Assembly: GCF_001704415.2 (NCBI RefSeq)
Contig: NC_030823.1
Location: 68,524,458-68,588,457, forward strand
DNA length: 64,000 nucleotides
Reading direction: 5' to 3'
From: Capra hircus
Taxonomy: Eukaryota; Chordata; Mammalia; Artiodactyla; Bovidae
Shown: in pieces, positions 20,327 to 30,728 of the stretch
Position numbering within the stretch: position 1 is the stretch's first letter
Layout: every line of letters starts with the position of its first letter
Program-made: the position numbers and the translations under genes
The notes under the pieces: generated by a model
Database searches by the model: none
Told to the model about the DNA's origin: nothing
What the model saw: the letters and a program-made list of their open reading frames with translations, nothing else

Positions 20327-21339
20327 ACACCTCTGATGAAACAGCCCTGAAAAATCCCTTCCCATGTGTGTTTCCCGTACCCCAGCCACCTCCCAGATAC
20401 ACTAAATACTCGCATCAGCTAAATACTACAAGAAAACACAATTTGTTCCCTGGATCCTTTCCGTCATTAGAACAGAGAGTAATTTAATCTGGGCTCCTGG
20501 GTCAGCCGCAGTGTTTCGCCGGTACTTCGGAGGCAGAGGCACTTCTCCAAGACTGTGATTTCAACTAAAAGGAAGTATATCCTTGAAAACCTGACTACCC
20601 AGATAGCAGCAGAAGTTTCTAAAAGATGAAATCTAATAGAAAATCCTGCTTGAAATATTTATGAAATTGTTTTAAGGGCACTTAGCAACCCACTGAGGGG
20701 TTCCTTTGCACAAATGCATACTATACGATTGCAAAGAGGCCTCTTTACTGGGACCCCAAGGTCTCACAAGAGGAGTTTGCTTCAGACAGGAAAGAAAAGC
20801 AGGAGATAAGAGGACCGCGCATATGCTCAAGTATTTGCATTTGGAGGTTTGCATTAAAAAGAGAATCTCTTTATACCATCCTGATTGGGGACTTTCAGTT
20901 AAAGCTGAGTCCTCTAGTTTTCACTTGGCCCAGCAGAGCAGAGGGTGGGGTGCCTTGGCGGGTCGGGGGTGGAGTGGGGGGGGGGGAGGGTGGTTGGCAG
21001 GGGTATGTCTCTGAGCCAAGGAGGTTTCCACTGGTAGTGCCGACTCGAGGAGGTGAAGGTGAGATGGCATGTTCCCTGGAGTCTGCAGACTTGGTTTATA
21101 AGGAAAGGGAATGGGCAGTTCTCAGAGTGGGGGGTCCTCTCCAGGGAGAGAAAAGGGGTCCCCCTCACACTCCCTCTTACTCTTCTGAAAAATAAAGCAA
21201 TCCAGGAGGAGTCAGCAGAATAATAAAGAAAGCAGCAACCGGGAGCTCCTGGCCTTTCACAAAGCAGAAAGCCCTTTTAGTGACCCCATCAGTGGCTGAC
21301 ATTTTGAAGGCCCACTCTCTACTCCTCACGAGGTGAAGG
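20327..21339. other. no gene recognised; G-rich patch
   Basis: Apparently unique sequence. A strongly G-rich plus-strand patch occurs at 20942-21000, including an 11-base G run at 20976-20986. Frames on both strands at 20706-21195 owe their openness to that skew. Confidence 0.4.
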
Positions 21340-21560
21340 GTTTCAACCGTATTATTTCACTTATTCATTTATCTCTCCCTCTCCCAACCAAACCATGAGA
21401 TAGACACTATTTTTATTCCCATTTTCTAGCTGCAAAAACTGAGGCTCATGGAGATTGAGAAAATTCATGAAATGATAGCTGGCAACAGGTAGAGCCCAAA
21501 TTGCAATTCACATGTGCTCAACTTCAAAGTGCAGGCTCTAAACCACTGGGGCAGACAGTT
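21340..21560 (-). repeat. MIR SINE
   Basis: Reverse-orientation MIR: a degraded 'catgagatagacactattttta' block, 'cccattttctagctgcaaaaac', 'tgaggctcatgg', and 'ggtagagcccaaattgcaat'. Confidence 0.75.
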
Positions 21561-22211
21561 AGCCCCTCAAAGGAGAATGAGACCCCCTACTGCCAACTCT
21601 TGGAGACTGAGAGAGACACTAGCTCGAATCGGTCAGCCAGTGAACCAGGTGGGCATACTACAGGCAGGGTGTCCCCAGACAAGCGGCTCTCTGTCCAGTG
21701 ACTGATGAGATGGCACAGTCCCCAGGGAAGTGGGAGGGCCCGCGGGCATCTTGTTCTCGGCTCCCTCCCTCCCAGAAAATCCGCTGGCTTCGCTGCTATC
21801 AGAAAAGTGGTTGGCTAGAGAGAAGTAGGTGTCAGTTGGTCAGCAAATCAACAAATAGAAGATTCCTTTCCTGACCATTGTCCTGAACACTCTGGGAAGA
21901 AACAAAAGGGAAGAAACAGAAGCCTTCAAGGACCTTGCTGTCTGGTTGGAGAGACAAGATAAACACGCAGAGTGAGCCATCCAAAGGCCTTTCACAGCAA
22001 CACACCGACCAGAGCCTTTCCACCCAGCGAAAGGGAAACGCAGGAAGCGCAGAGCCCAAGAGCACACCAGTATGTGTGCTGCGGAGGCGGGCAGGGGAAA
22101 GAGGGTGGGAGGCAGGGGGATGCCTGAGAAGGTTTCTTGCAGGATGGGGGCCTGGCAATGGTGAACTGGAGCAGCGGAGGGAAAACCTTTGGGAGAGTCT
22201 AACTGTAATCA
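21561..22211. other. no gene recognised
   Basis: Apparently unique sequence. Around 21840-21970 a phrase like 'aaggaccttgctgtctggttgg' resembles an old mammalian interspersed repeat I cannot name. The frame 21935-22366 runs into the adjacent SINE and is not a gene. Confidence 0.35.
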
Positions 22212-22212
22212 C

Positions 22213-22408
22213 GGGCTTCCCTGGTGGCTCAGATGGTAAAGAATTCACCTGCAATGCAGGAGACATGGGTTCAATTCCTGGGTCAGGAATGCCAGCCCCT
22301 GGAGAGGGGAAGGGCAACCCACTCCAGTATTTCTGCCTAGAGAATCCCATGGACAGAGGAGCCTAGCAGGCTACAGTCCATGGAGTCACAAAGAGTTAGA
22401 CATGGTGA
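22213..22408 (+). mobile_element. Bov-tA SINE
   Basis: Head 'gggcttccctggtggctc', tRNA-derived B box 'ggttcaattcctggg', BovB-derived body and a short degraded tail ending 'agttagacatggtgac'. Confidence 0.95.
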
Positions 22409-24489
22409 CTATATAATAACAGCAAACCAGACTCACACTCCATAAGACTGCTTCCTGCCCCTGGACCACACAGCAAGGGGAGGGACCTCAAAGGCTCCAG
22501 CTGGGAAACCTGAGGCTACCTACCTCCTCAGCAAGCCCCTCCCCAGCCCTTGGCTGGCTGAACCCCTTTGTTCCCCATGTCTCCTGTCCCCAGGCTTTTG
22601 CAACCACCTCATGGCAGGAATCCTTTGCTTCCTCAGAGCCCTGCACGCTTTGTCCCCAAACCCGTCTTTTGTCTTCTCTCATACCTGTTCGGTTATGTTG
22701 ACTGATGAGAGAATTCAAATTGTAATCTGAGGATTCTTGAAGCCTTTGAAACTCAAAGAATGAATGAATCCATAAAAATACTCGGGAGAAGGGACTGGTT
22801 ATTAACAACAGAATTTCATGCCACTGATAGCCATCTACCCTGACTAGGTGTCACGTCATCCTCCATGTTGACTCTCCCTTGGAGGGAAAATACCCTATGA
22901 AAACCCCAAACTCCGTCTCCTGTAGGGCTAACAGGCTCCTGGCATCCAGGGGTTGGGGAGAGCTCCACCCTGGTGGTCACAGGAGGGGCCTCTGTGCAAT
23001 GATTCCTAGAAACAGCTCTGGAGACCACCTTGCCCAGTTTTTCTCCAAAGCTGTTGTACTGATGACCTTCACCAAATGACCTGAAGGCTGGTTTAGAATG
23101 CAGGCTCCTGGGCCTGGCTGTAGAGTCAGGGCACTAGAATCTATGGGATCTGGGATGTGAAGTGACTTTTCAACAGCTAGAGGGTTCAGAGGAGTTTAAG
23201 GAGCAGTTGGGAGAGTTCTTTTAGGATAAGGGCATAGCACACTGCAGCAACCATCACCCGTCAGGACTGGCAACTCGCCTGCTTTCCAGAACACTTTGGA
23301 AACACAGACGGCTAAATCATTCCTTCCTACTTGCTCCTTATCTGAGAGGTAAAAGCAAAATGATTTACCTCTGGGCATGTTAGAAGCGCCTCTCGGGATG
23401 TTCCCAGCTGTGGACTCTGAAAGATCAGAGAGTCAGAAATAGTGCAAGGAGGGTGGGGAGTGAGGAAGAGGCAGTTCCATGAGGGCAATGAAATGAAAGG
23501 AGTGATATGAGTAATATTTATGGCACCTGGGAGCCTGAGGACTCTCCCAAGTAGGATGCAGCCAAGACTCCCAGAAGTGACCTTGAGTGGAGCTTGGAGA
23601 GGGGGAAGTGGGAGGGGAGAGGATAGTCACACTGAGGCCTAGGAAGAGCTACTTCCTCTCTGACTGTGGCCTCCACATTCCACAGGGTAGCTTCCAAAAG
23701 GGTGGGAACCGGCCAAACCTTTCTTAGAAGCAACAAGAGTTTGCTTTCCCTGGGAGAAGCTGCAGAAAGGAGGAAGCTAATTAAGTGAAAATTGAGGAAG
23801 CTAAGGGCTGCACGCAGGCTGAGAATACTCTGGGAGTGGTCATCAATCATTATAAACCAGCGCTTACTCAGCATCTCCCCCCGCCCGCCGCCCCCACCAA
23901 GGGCACCTAGGACAGCTTCTGGGTATGACTGAGGCCACTGATCACAGAAATTCCCTGGAGCCTGAGAACAGGAGTGAAATAGGGAGGAATCACAACTGAA
24001 GGACTCAGACGGTGATATTCTAGTGTGAACCAGCCCAAAACACCTCTATGAGAACTAACACTCCGTGACTTTATCATTCACTTATGAATAATCATGGCTG
24101 TATTATGATCTTCTTTTTCACTTTTAGTTTTTTTCATATATTTAGTTTCTTCATGCTTTGTCTCTCCTGCAAGACTGTCATGTCCTTGAAACCAGACTAA
24201 AGGGTCCCTCCATTGAATTTCTTTTTACTTGCCATCACTCTACCCATCCATCTACCTACCACTGGCTGGTATTTTTCTCCATGCTCCTCACTGCTAGCAA
24301 TGCAGAGGGCAATGGTGCTCAGTCCCTAACTTTATGGGTTCATGGTGTTGTATCATACATAAGTACATATACTTGGTATTGTACATAATCCAACAAAGTT
24401 TCAGTTGTTAAAAAGGAGGCATGAACACCATGGATCCTCAAAATAGATGGGGGTGGTAGCAGGAGAGGCTTAGGCCCTATAATAAAATA
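22409..24489. other. long stretch with no gene or confident repeat
   Basis: About 2 kb of apparently unique sequence. Minus-strand frames at 22488-22808 and 23518-23874 and others are short and lack recognisable motifs. I see no RNA gene. Confidence 0.4.
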
Positions 24490-24850
24490 AACTTGAGTTT
24501 AAGATCCAGCTTCGTCACATAGCAGCAATGAGACCTTCTGGAGATACTTAAATCTCTCTGGAAGTGAAAGTCACTCAGTCGTGTCTGACTCTTTGCAACC
24601 CCGTGGACTATACAGTCCATGGAATTCTCCAGGCCAGAATACTGCATTGGGTAGCCTTTCCTGTCTCCAGGGGATCGTCCCAACCCAGGGATCAAACCCA
24701 GGTCTCCCGTATCGCAGGCAGAGTCTTTACCAGCTGAGCCACAAGGGAAGCCCTGAACCTCTCTAAAGCAGGGAAATAACAGAACTTCCTTCAGAGAGAC
24801 ACATTGAGACTTAAATGATTTAATGCATGTCACAAGCTCATTGTGGAGTC
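24490..24850 (+). repeat. MIR SINE interrupted by Bov-tA
   Basis: Forward MIR halves at 24490-24559 ('gagtttaagatccagcttcg', 'gagatacttaaatctctct') and 24755-24850 ('gaacctctctaaag', 'aatgatttaatgcatgt') join once the SINE is removed. Confidence 0.75.
24560..24754 (-). mobile_element. Bov-tA SINE inside a MIR
   Basis: Reverse complement, from the tail 'gtgaaagtcactcagtcg' to the head 'gagccacaagggaagccct'. The flanks 24550-24559 and 24755-24764 match at 8 of 10 bases, an aged TSD within the MIR 'acctctct' motif. Confidence 0.95.
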
Positions 24851-25669
24851 TAGCATACACAAGTGCCACAAATTTGTCACACACAAATACACACACCCAC
24901 ACACAAAGGAAGCTCATGACACAGTGCCAAGACATTCACTTCTCTGATCCTCCTCACGAAATGATTTCACAAACAGCTATTTCCTCGGGGCCTTTTCAAA
25001 TTCTCTGGGTGAAGTTTATTTGGGTGAGTGGCCAGGAATCCAAAAAGGGTGAGGATACCCGGAGTTTGCTTTTGAACTCCACTGACCTCAGTTTCCAACT
25101 CAGGAGTTCTTTCTCAGCTGGAACCAACAAGGAACTAAAGCCACCACGCACTCCCTCAAGCGTGCATGCAAAAGCTCCGTGGCCACCAGAAAGGCTCTAC
25201 AGAAAGGTGGTTGAAACACATGTGTGCCTCCCAGAAGGCAATGTCATTAGGCTGATCTCACTTCTCTGTGTGGGATGGGGAAGCTGGGTAAATGGTTGAT
25301 ACTGGAGGGCTGGAGTGAACAGCTATGGCCCAAGATAGTAGACACTCCCCCATTTATTTTACTCCCCTTGAACACCAGCTCCTCCTCAGGGGCTGTGCTC
25401 AAGCCAGCCTTGCATGTGATCTCAGTGCAAATGGAAGAGATGCTGCCTGTCTTCTTACTTCTCCCAGTGGCAACACCTTCTCTCACCTGGTGAGGGATGT
25501 TCAGTGAAGGAGAAACTCTAGTGATAGGTTAGCAATTAAAAAAAAAATCACTGGAGAATCCAAATGTTTTGTTCCCAATGTGCCATTAACCTGCTCTTTG
25601 TAAAGCAAAGAATTTAGGCAATGGATGGCAGCACACAAAAGCTGAGCTCAATCATTATTTTTCATTTAT
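24851..25669. other. no gene recognised; short CA-rich patch
   Basis: Imperfect CA-rich patch at 24880-24907. The longest frame, 24823-25299 (158 residues), has no recognisable domain and no Kozak or splice support. It overlaps an opposing frame, so I treat it as chance. Confidence 0.35.
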
Positions 25670-25870
25670 TTTTCAATTTAACAGACACTTTTGTGGCACA
25701 TCCTATCTGCCAGACACTCTTCGAAATAATCTCTTACATTGGAATAGCATTTTAAAGTTTGAAAAGTACTTTTATGGACATTATCTCATGTGATAATTAT
25801 AATAAGTCTGCTGTTTTAAGTCTTAGAGATTTTTTTGAAAAATGATTTTCAGGAAAAATAAAATTATCCA
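25670..25870 (-). repeat. MIR-like fragment
   Basis: A degraded MIR-like order ('tttgtggcacatcctatctgccagac', 'aaagtacttttatggacattatctcatgtgat') with low similarity throughout. Confidence 0.4.
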
Positions 25871-25952
25871 TTCAAGACTATTCAGCTTGTGAAAGAGGCA
25901 GAGTCACACCAGGTATTCTAGACCTGTGCTCTTTCCAAAAGATAGAAGAGAA

Positions 25953-26100
25953 GAGGGACTTGGTGGTCCGCTGGTTAAAATTTGAGTTTCCAATGCAAGG
26001 GGCAAAGGTTTGATCCCTGGTGCAGGAAACTAGATCCTTCATCTATGCAAAGCAGCCAAGAATACATATTAAAAAGAGAGAGAGAAAAAAAGAGAAGTTG
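25953..26100 (+). mobile_element. CHR-type SINE, truncated
   Basis: Head 'gggacttggtggtccgctgg', B-box-like 'aggtttgatccctggtgc', then an abbreviated body and a GA/A-rich tail. The internal CHR body blocks are missing. Confidence 0.85.
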
Positions 26101-26130
26101 CGATCCTCAAATTTCTTATGAAATTGAGGT

Positions 26131-27500
26131 TCATTTTGGTTCAGTCATTCAGTCGTGGCTGACTCTTTGTGACCCCATGAATTGCAGCACGCCAGGCCTC
26201 CCTGTCCATCACCAACTCCCGGAGTTCACCCAAATTCATGTCCATTGAGTCAGTGATGCCATCAAGCCATCTCATCTTCTATCGTCCCCTTCTCCTCCTG
26301 CCCCCAATCCCTCACAGCATCAGAGTCTTTTCCAATGAGTCAACTCTTCGCATGAGGTGGCCAAAGTACTGGAGTTTCAGCTTCAGCATCATTCCTTCCA
26401 AAGAACACCTAGGCTGATCTTTGGAATGGACTGGTTGGATCTCCTTGCAATCCAAAAGACTCTCAACAGTCTTCTCCAATACCACAGTTCAGAAGCATCA
26501 ATTCTTCGGTCCTCAGCTTTCTTCACAGTCCAACTTTCACATCCATACATGACCACAGGAAAAACCATAGCCTTGACTAGACAGATGTTCGTTGGCAAAG
26601 TAATGTCTCTGCTTTTTAATATGCTATCTAGGTTGGTCATAACTTTTCTTTCAAGGAGTAAGCATCTTTTAATTTCATGGCTGCAGTCACCATCTGCAGT
26701 GATTTTCAAGCCCAGAAAAATAAAGTCTGACACTGTTTCCACTGTTTCCCCATCTATTTCCCATGAAGTGATGGGACCAGATGCCATGATCTTAGTCTTC
26801 TGAATGTTGAGCTTTAAGCCAACTTTTTCGCTCTCCTCTTTCACTTTCATCAAGAGGCTTTTTAGGTCCTCTTCACTTTCTGCCATAAGGGTGGTTTTAT
26901 CTGCATATCTGAGGTTATTGATATTTCTCTTGGCAATCTTGATTCCAGCTTGTGCTTCATCCAGCCCAGTGTTTCTCATGATGTACTCTACATATAAGTT
27001 AAATAAGCAGGGTGACAATATACTCCCTTGATGTACTCCTTTTCATATTTGGAACCAGTCTGTTGTTCCATGTCCAGTTCTAACTGTTGCTTCCTGACCT
27101 GCATGTAGGTTTCTCAAGAGGCAGGTTAGGTGGTCTGGTATTTCCATCTCTTTCAGAATTTTCCACAGTTTATTGTGATCCACACAGTTAAAGGCTTTGG
27201 CATAGTCAATAAAGCAGAAGTAGATGTTTTTCTGGAACTCTCTTGCTTTTTCCATGATCCAAGAGACGTTGGCAATTTGATCTCTGGTTTCTCTGCCTTT
27301 TCTAAACCAAGCTTGAACATCAGGGAGTTCACAGTTTACATATTGCTGAAGCCTGACTTGGAGAATTTTGAGCATTACTTTACTAGCCTGTGAGATGAGT
27401 GCAACTGTGCAATAGTTTGAGCATTCTTTGGCATTGCCTTTCTTTGGGATTGGAATGAAAACTGACCGTTTCCAGTTCTGTGGCCATTGCTGAGTTTTCC
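26131..27500 (-). mobile_element. BovB (RTE) LINE, 1.37 kb, with 10-bp TSD
   Basis: Minus-strand 5'-truncated BovB with its 3' tail at the left. AAATTGAGGT is repeated exactly at 26121-26130 and 27501-27510. The consensus BovB sequence stops matching at that point, so both borders are well supported. Confidence 0.96.
26389..27375 (-). pseudogene. BovB ORF2 reverse-transcriptase fragment, active site mutated
   Basis: Two minus-strand frames, 27043-27375 (fingers/palm entry with 'CFIDYAKAFNCVDHNKLW', containing the first catalytic Asp block) and 26389-27018 (209 residues), together cover much of the RTE reverse transcriptase and are separated by a disruption near 27030. In the second frame the active-site box reads YADK rather than YADD, so a metal-binding aspartate is lost. 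No endonuclease domain remains. Inactive on three counts: truncation, frameshift and the catalytic change. Confidence 0.88.
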
Positions 27501-27665
27501 AAATTGAGGTGGGGGAAAGTAATTATGAAAGTAATTTCTTATGAAATTAAAGTGGAGGAAAGACTCAAGCATGTAATATAGAAGTTTTAACCCAGGGCAA
27601 CGTGTAAGTGGATCCTGTAAGGTAATATAAACACAAGGACTAAAGGGAAGATTTACAATGTGCCG

Positions 27666-27940
27666 GTTGCTGCTGCTGCTAAGTTGTTTCAGTCCTGTCT
27701 GACTCTGTGCGACCCCATAGACAGCAGCCCATCAGGCTCCGCCATCCCCAGGATTCTCCAGGCAAGAACACTGGAGTGGGTTGCCATTTCCTTCTCCAAT
27801 GCATGAAAGTGAAAAGTGAAAATGAAGTGGCTCAGTCATGTCCAACTCTTCGCAACCCCATGGACTGCAGCCCACCAGTCTCCTCCGTCCATGGGATATT
27901 CCAGGCAAGAGTACTGGAGTGGGTTACCATTGCCTTCTCT
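27666..27940 (-). mobile_element. BOVA2 SINE (dimer)
   Basis: Reverse complement, starting with a (CTG)n block. Two BOV-A monomers are joined by 'gcatgaaagtgaaaagtg', and the copy ends at 'attgccttctc'. No clear TSD. Confidence 0.96.
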
Positions 27941-28081
27941 GAATGAGCATCAGAGAAGGGTATTAAATTAGTCAAGGCTCTGGTTTTTGAAACTGGTTCA
28001 CAATCCTAACTCAAACCAGCCTCAGCATGGTGTCAGCAATGTCTTCAGGACTTGGCTCTCTCAGGTGCCCTTTTGCTTTGC

Positions 28082-28209
28082 TGCTGCTGCTAAGTCGCTT
28101 CAGTCGTGTCCGACTCTGTGCGACCCCATAGACAGCAGCCCACCAGGCTCCTCCGTCCATGGGATTCTCTAGGCAAGAGTACTGGAGTGGGTTGCCATTG
28201 CTTTCTCTG
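28082..28209 (-). mobile_element. BOV-A SINE monomer with 15-bp TSD
   Basis: Single reverse-complement monomer with a (CTG)n start. GCCCTTTTGCTTTGC is repeated exactly at 28067-28081 and 28210-28224. The exact borders show the element retroposed as a monomer, or as a copy truncated to one. Confidence 0.97.
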
Positions 28210-28224
28210 GCCCTTTTGCTTTGC

Positions 28225-28694
28225 ATTCCTCTTTATCAGCTTCATTCTCAGGCAGGCATCTGAAGGCGGTGATCCCATAACTCCATGCTTCCAGTCTACC
28301 GATTTAGAAACCTCGGCAGAAAGAAAGCGTCTCCTCCCAGCCAACTCCAGTAGAACATCCGTGGTGGCGTTTCACTCTGCTGGCTTTGGTCACGTGTTCT
28401 CAACCAATCGCTGTGGCCAGATGGACACACTGGCTGGCTGACTCTGCGCGTGCGTTGACGTGCAGCGCCTGGGGGTGAAGGCAGCCCCATCAAAATCATG
28501 AGCTGAGGGGGAAGGGATGGTTCCTCAAGGGGAAATGGAGCGGATCACCTGGTAGGGAGGAATGCACTGGGCCAGTAAAAAACAACCCTAGGGGCTGTGC
28601 TGAGGGCAGCTCCGGGAGGCTCCCAGGCAGGTGCCTCAGAGATGAGAGGAACACAGCAGGAGGCAGAAAAGAAGCCCCAGGAGGTGGAGACATG
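28225..28694. other. no gene recognised
   Basis: Apparently unique sequence with slightly raised CpG around 28360-28480 but no CpG-island length or density. Frames there have no motif. Confidence 0.35.
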
Positions 28695-28915
28695 AAGTCC
28701 TTGTTCTAATTCCAGCTCTTTCTGTACCTACCAGCGTGACTTTGAACAACTCGTTGAGCCTCCCTGTGCCTCAGTTCCTCCAATACAACAGGGAATAATA
28801 ATTTAAATAATAGTAACAACAACAACAAAAAAACAGGTTTCTCTGAGGGTCATGATATGATTGAATTGAATGAGATCATAGACATAAAAGCCTTTTGAAA
28901 TGCTAAGTGAAAAAG
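28695..28915 (+). repeat. MIR SINE
   Basis: Good forward MIR: 'tctaattccagctctttc', 'gtgactttgaacaactcgttg', 'cctccctgtgcctcagttcctc', an AAC-rich interruption at about 28813-28830, then 'aatgagatcatagacataaaag'. Confidence 0.85.
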
Positions 28916-29119
28916 ATTTATAAATATCAGAGTGTATTTGAGGCAAGGGACTCGTATCAGCAGAGACAGGAGACAGGAACAAGTAGGGTGCATAGAGCGA
29001 ATAGTAAGCAGGTTGGACTGCTTAGACAGGAAAGCCCGGACGACCAATGTGACCCCACACACATCAAGGCTGAAAAGCCGCCTCAGTAAGGTGGTGTTTT
29101 CCTTCTTTGGATGGTAATG

Positions 29120-29506
29120 GGGAGAGGGCTCTTTTATTTTTTTTAATTGGAGGAAAATTGCTTTGCAGTGTTGTCTTGGTTTCTGCCATACAACCACTTG
29201 AATCAGTCATAATTATATATATTTTTAAATATATGTATATAATTATATACACACATGTACATATATTTACATATACATATATGTGTGTGCATGTGTGTAT
29301 ACATACATATATGCATATATACATATGTGTGCATATACATGTATAGATATATATAATTGTATACATATATATCCCCTCCCTGGTGAGCCTCCCTCCTCTC
29401 CCCGATCCTCCTGCAGGTCATCACAGAGCACCAGGCTGAGCTCCCTGTATTATACCGCAGCTTCCTGCTAGCTATCTGTTTTACACACAATAACGTATAT
29501 ATGTTG
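29120..29506 (-). mobile_element. artiodactyl L1 3' UTR with internal TA/TG expansion
   Basis: Reverse-complement L1 3' UTR. The left part ('taattggaggaaaattgctttgcag', 'tctgccatacaaccacttgaatc') and the right part ('gtcatcacagagcaccaggctgagc', 'tatctgttttacac') are separated by about 170 bases of imperfect TA/TG repeats (29205-29375) that replace normal UTR sequence. Frames across it are shadows of the dinucleotides. Confidence 0.85.
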
Positions 29507-29507
29507 T

Positions 29508-29715
29508 GTACATGCTCACTCATGTCTGACGCTTTGCAACCCCATGGATTGTAGCCCACCAGGCTCCTCTGTCCATGGGATTTTCCAGGTGAGAATACTG
29601 GAGTGGGCTGCCATTTCCTCCTCCAGGGGATCTTCCTGACCCAGGAATCGAACCTGCATCTCCTAGGGTTCTTACATTGGCAGATTCTTTACCAACTTAA
29701 GCCACCTGGGAAGCC
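29508..29715 (-). mobile_element. Bov-tA SINE
   Basis: Reverse complement from 'gtgtacatgctcactcatg' through the backward B box ('aggaatcgaacctgc') to the head 'gccacctgggaagccca'. Confidence 0.95.
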
Positions 29716-30514
29716 CATATCAACACTACTTTCTCAATTCGTCCCACCCTCTCCATCCCCAGGTGTGACCACAAGTCTATTCTCAATATCTGTGTCTCCA
29801 TTTCTTCCCTTTCTGACGACTGTGAGTTGGTGCCTTGAAAGGAGCCCCAGGTAATTCCAGTTAGGGAAGGCTTCCCGTGAACGGTCAGCTTTCCCAGGGG
29901 AAGGTGTGGATGGGGTTGGGAGGCTGGCTCTGCCCCTGGCCAGTGTTTGGTTTCTGGGAGGCCCCTTCCCCTGTCCACCACCAAAGAAATCACAGCAACA
30001 GGTGGGGAGCGGAGAGCTGGGAGGGCCAGGCCAAGGTCCCCAGAGGGTGGGGCAGGGGTGAGGACGACTGGGAAGTAGCAGGTGGAACTCGGACAGTTAC
30101 AGCTTTTATGGAGGACCAGCCCTGATTGGGAAAAATCACTTTTGTTTACTAACCAATTCACTGGGCCCTTCAAGCTGAGCTCCATTGCCAGCTTATACCT
30201 GCAGAGTATTTCTCAGTTCATGAGGATGTGGGGAGGGTGCTGGGCAGAGTGGGAAGAGCAAAGCCCCTTTCCAGACTGTCTATATTGTCTGGAAATAGTT
30301 CTGGCCTGGGAACCTAGAGATACAGATGTCTCCCAACAGTGAGGGGGTTGGTGGGCAGTTCCCCTGCTCTCTAACTTCCTTAGATAAATTCAGGGCAATA
30401 GTGAGCAATGCTCATCCAGAAAAGAACAAGAGGTAGATGCTGGGAAGACTGCTTCTGGCCTGGCTAGAAGACAAATTCTGGGGATCCCCTGGCCCCAGTA
30501 ATCCCATGCATCTG
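29716..30514. other. no gene recognised
   Basis: Apparently unique, moderately GC-rich sequence. The minus-strand frame at 29697-30185 (162 residues) extends into the SINE head and shows no domain. Plus-strand frames overlap it. Confidence 0.35.
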
Positions 30515-30728
30515 TGTGAAGTCACTTCGGTCGTGTCCAACTCTTTGTGGCCCTATGGCCTGCAATCTGCCAGGCTCCTCTATGCATAGGATTCTCCAGA
30601 CAAGAAAACTGGAGTGGGTTACCATTTCTTCCTCCAGGGGATCTTCCTGACCCAGGGATTGAACCTGCGCTGCCTGGGTCTCCCGCATTGCCGGCGGATT
30701 CTTTATCACTGAGCCTCTGGGAAAGCCA
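30515..30728 (-). mobile_element. Bov-tA SINE
   Basis: Reverse complement with the full body, backward B box ('agggattgaacctgc') and head 'ctgagcctctgggaaagcc'. Confidence 0.95.

Noticed and set aside
24477..24935. 152-codon minus-strand frame
   Set aside because: Covers the antisense of a CA-rich patch, a MIR and a Bov-tA SINE. Not a gene.
24823..25299. 158-codon plus-strand frame
   Set aside because: No recognisable domain, starts in a MIR, includes CA-rich repeat, and shows no splice or promoter context.
29697..30185. 162-codon minus-strand frame
   Set aside because: Part lies in a Bov-tA head, the rest has no motif. Opposing frames exist.
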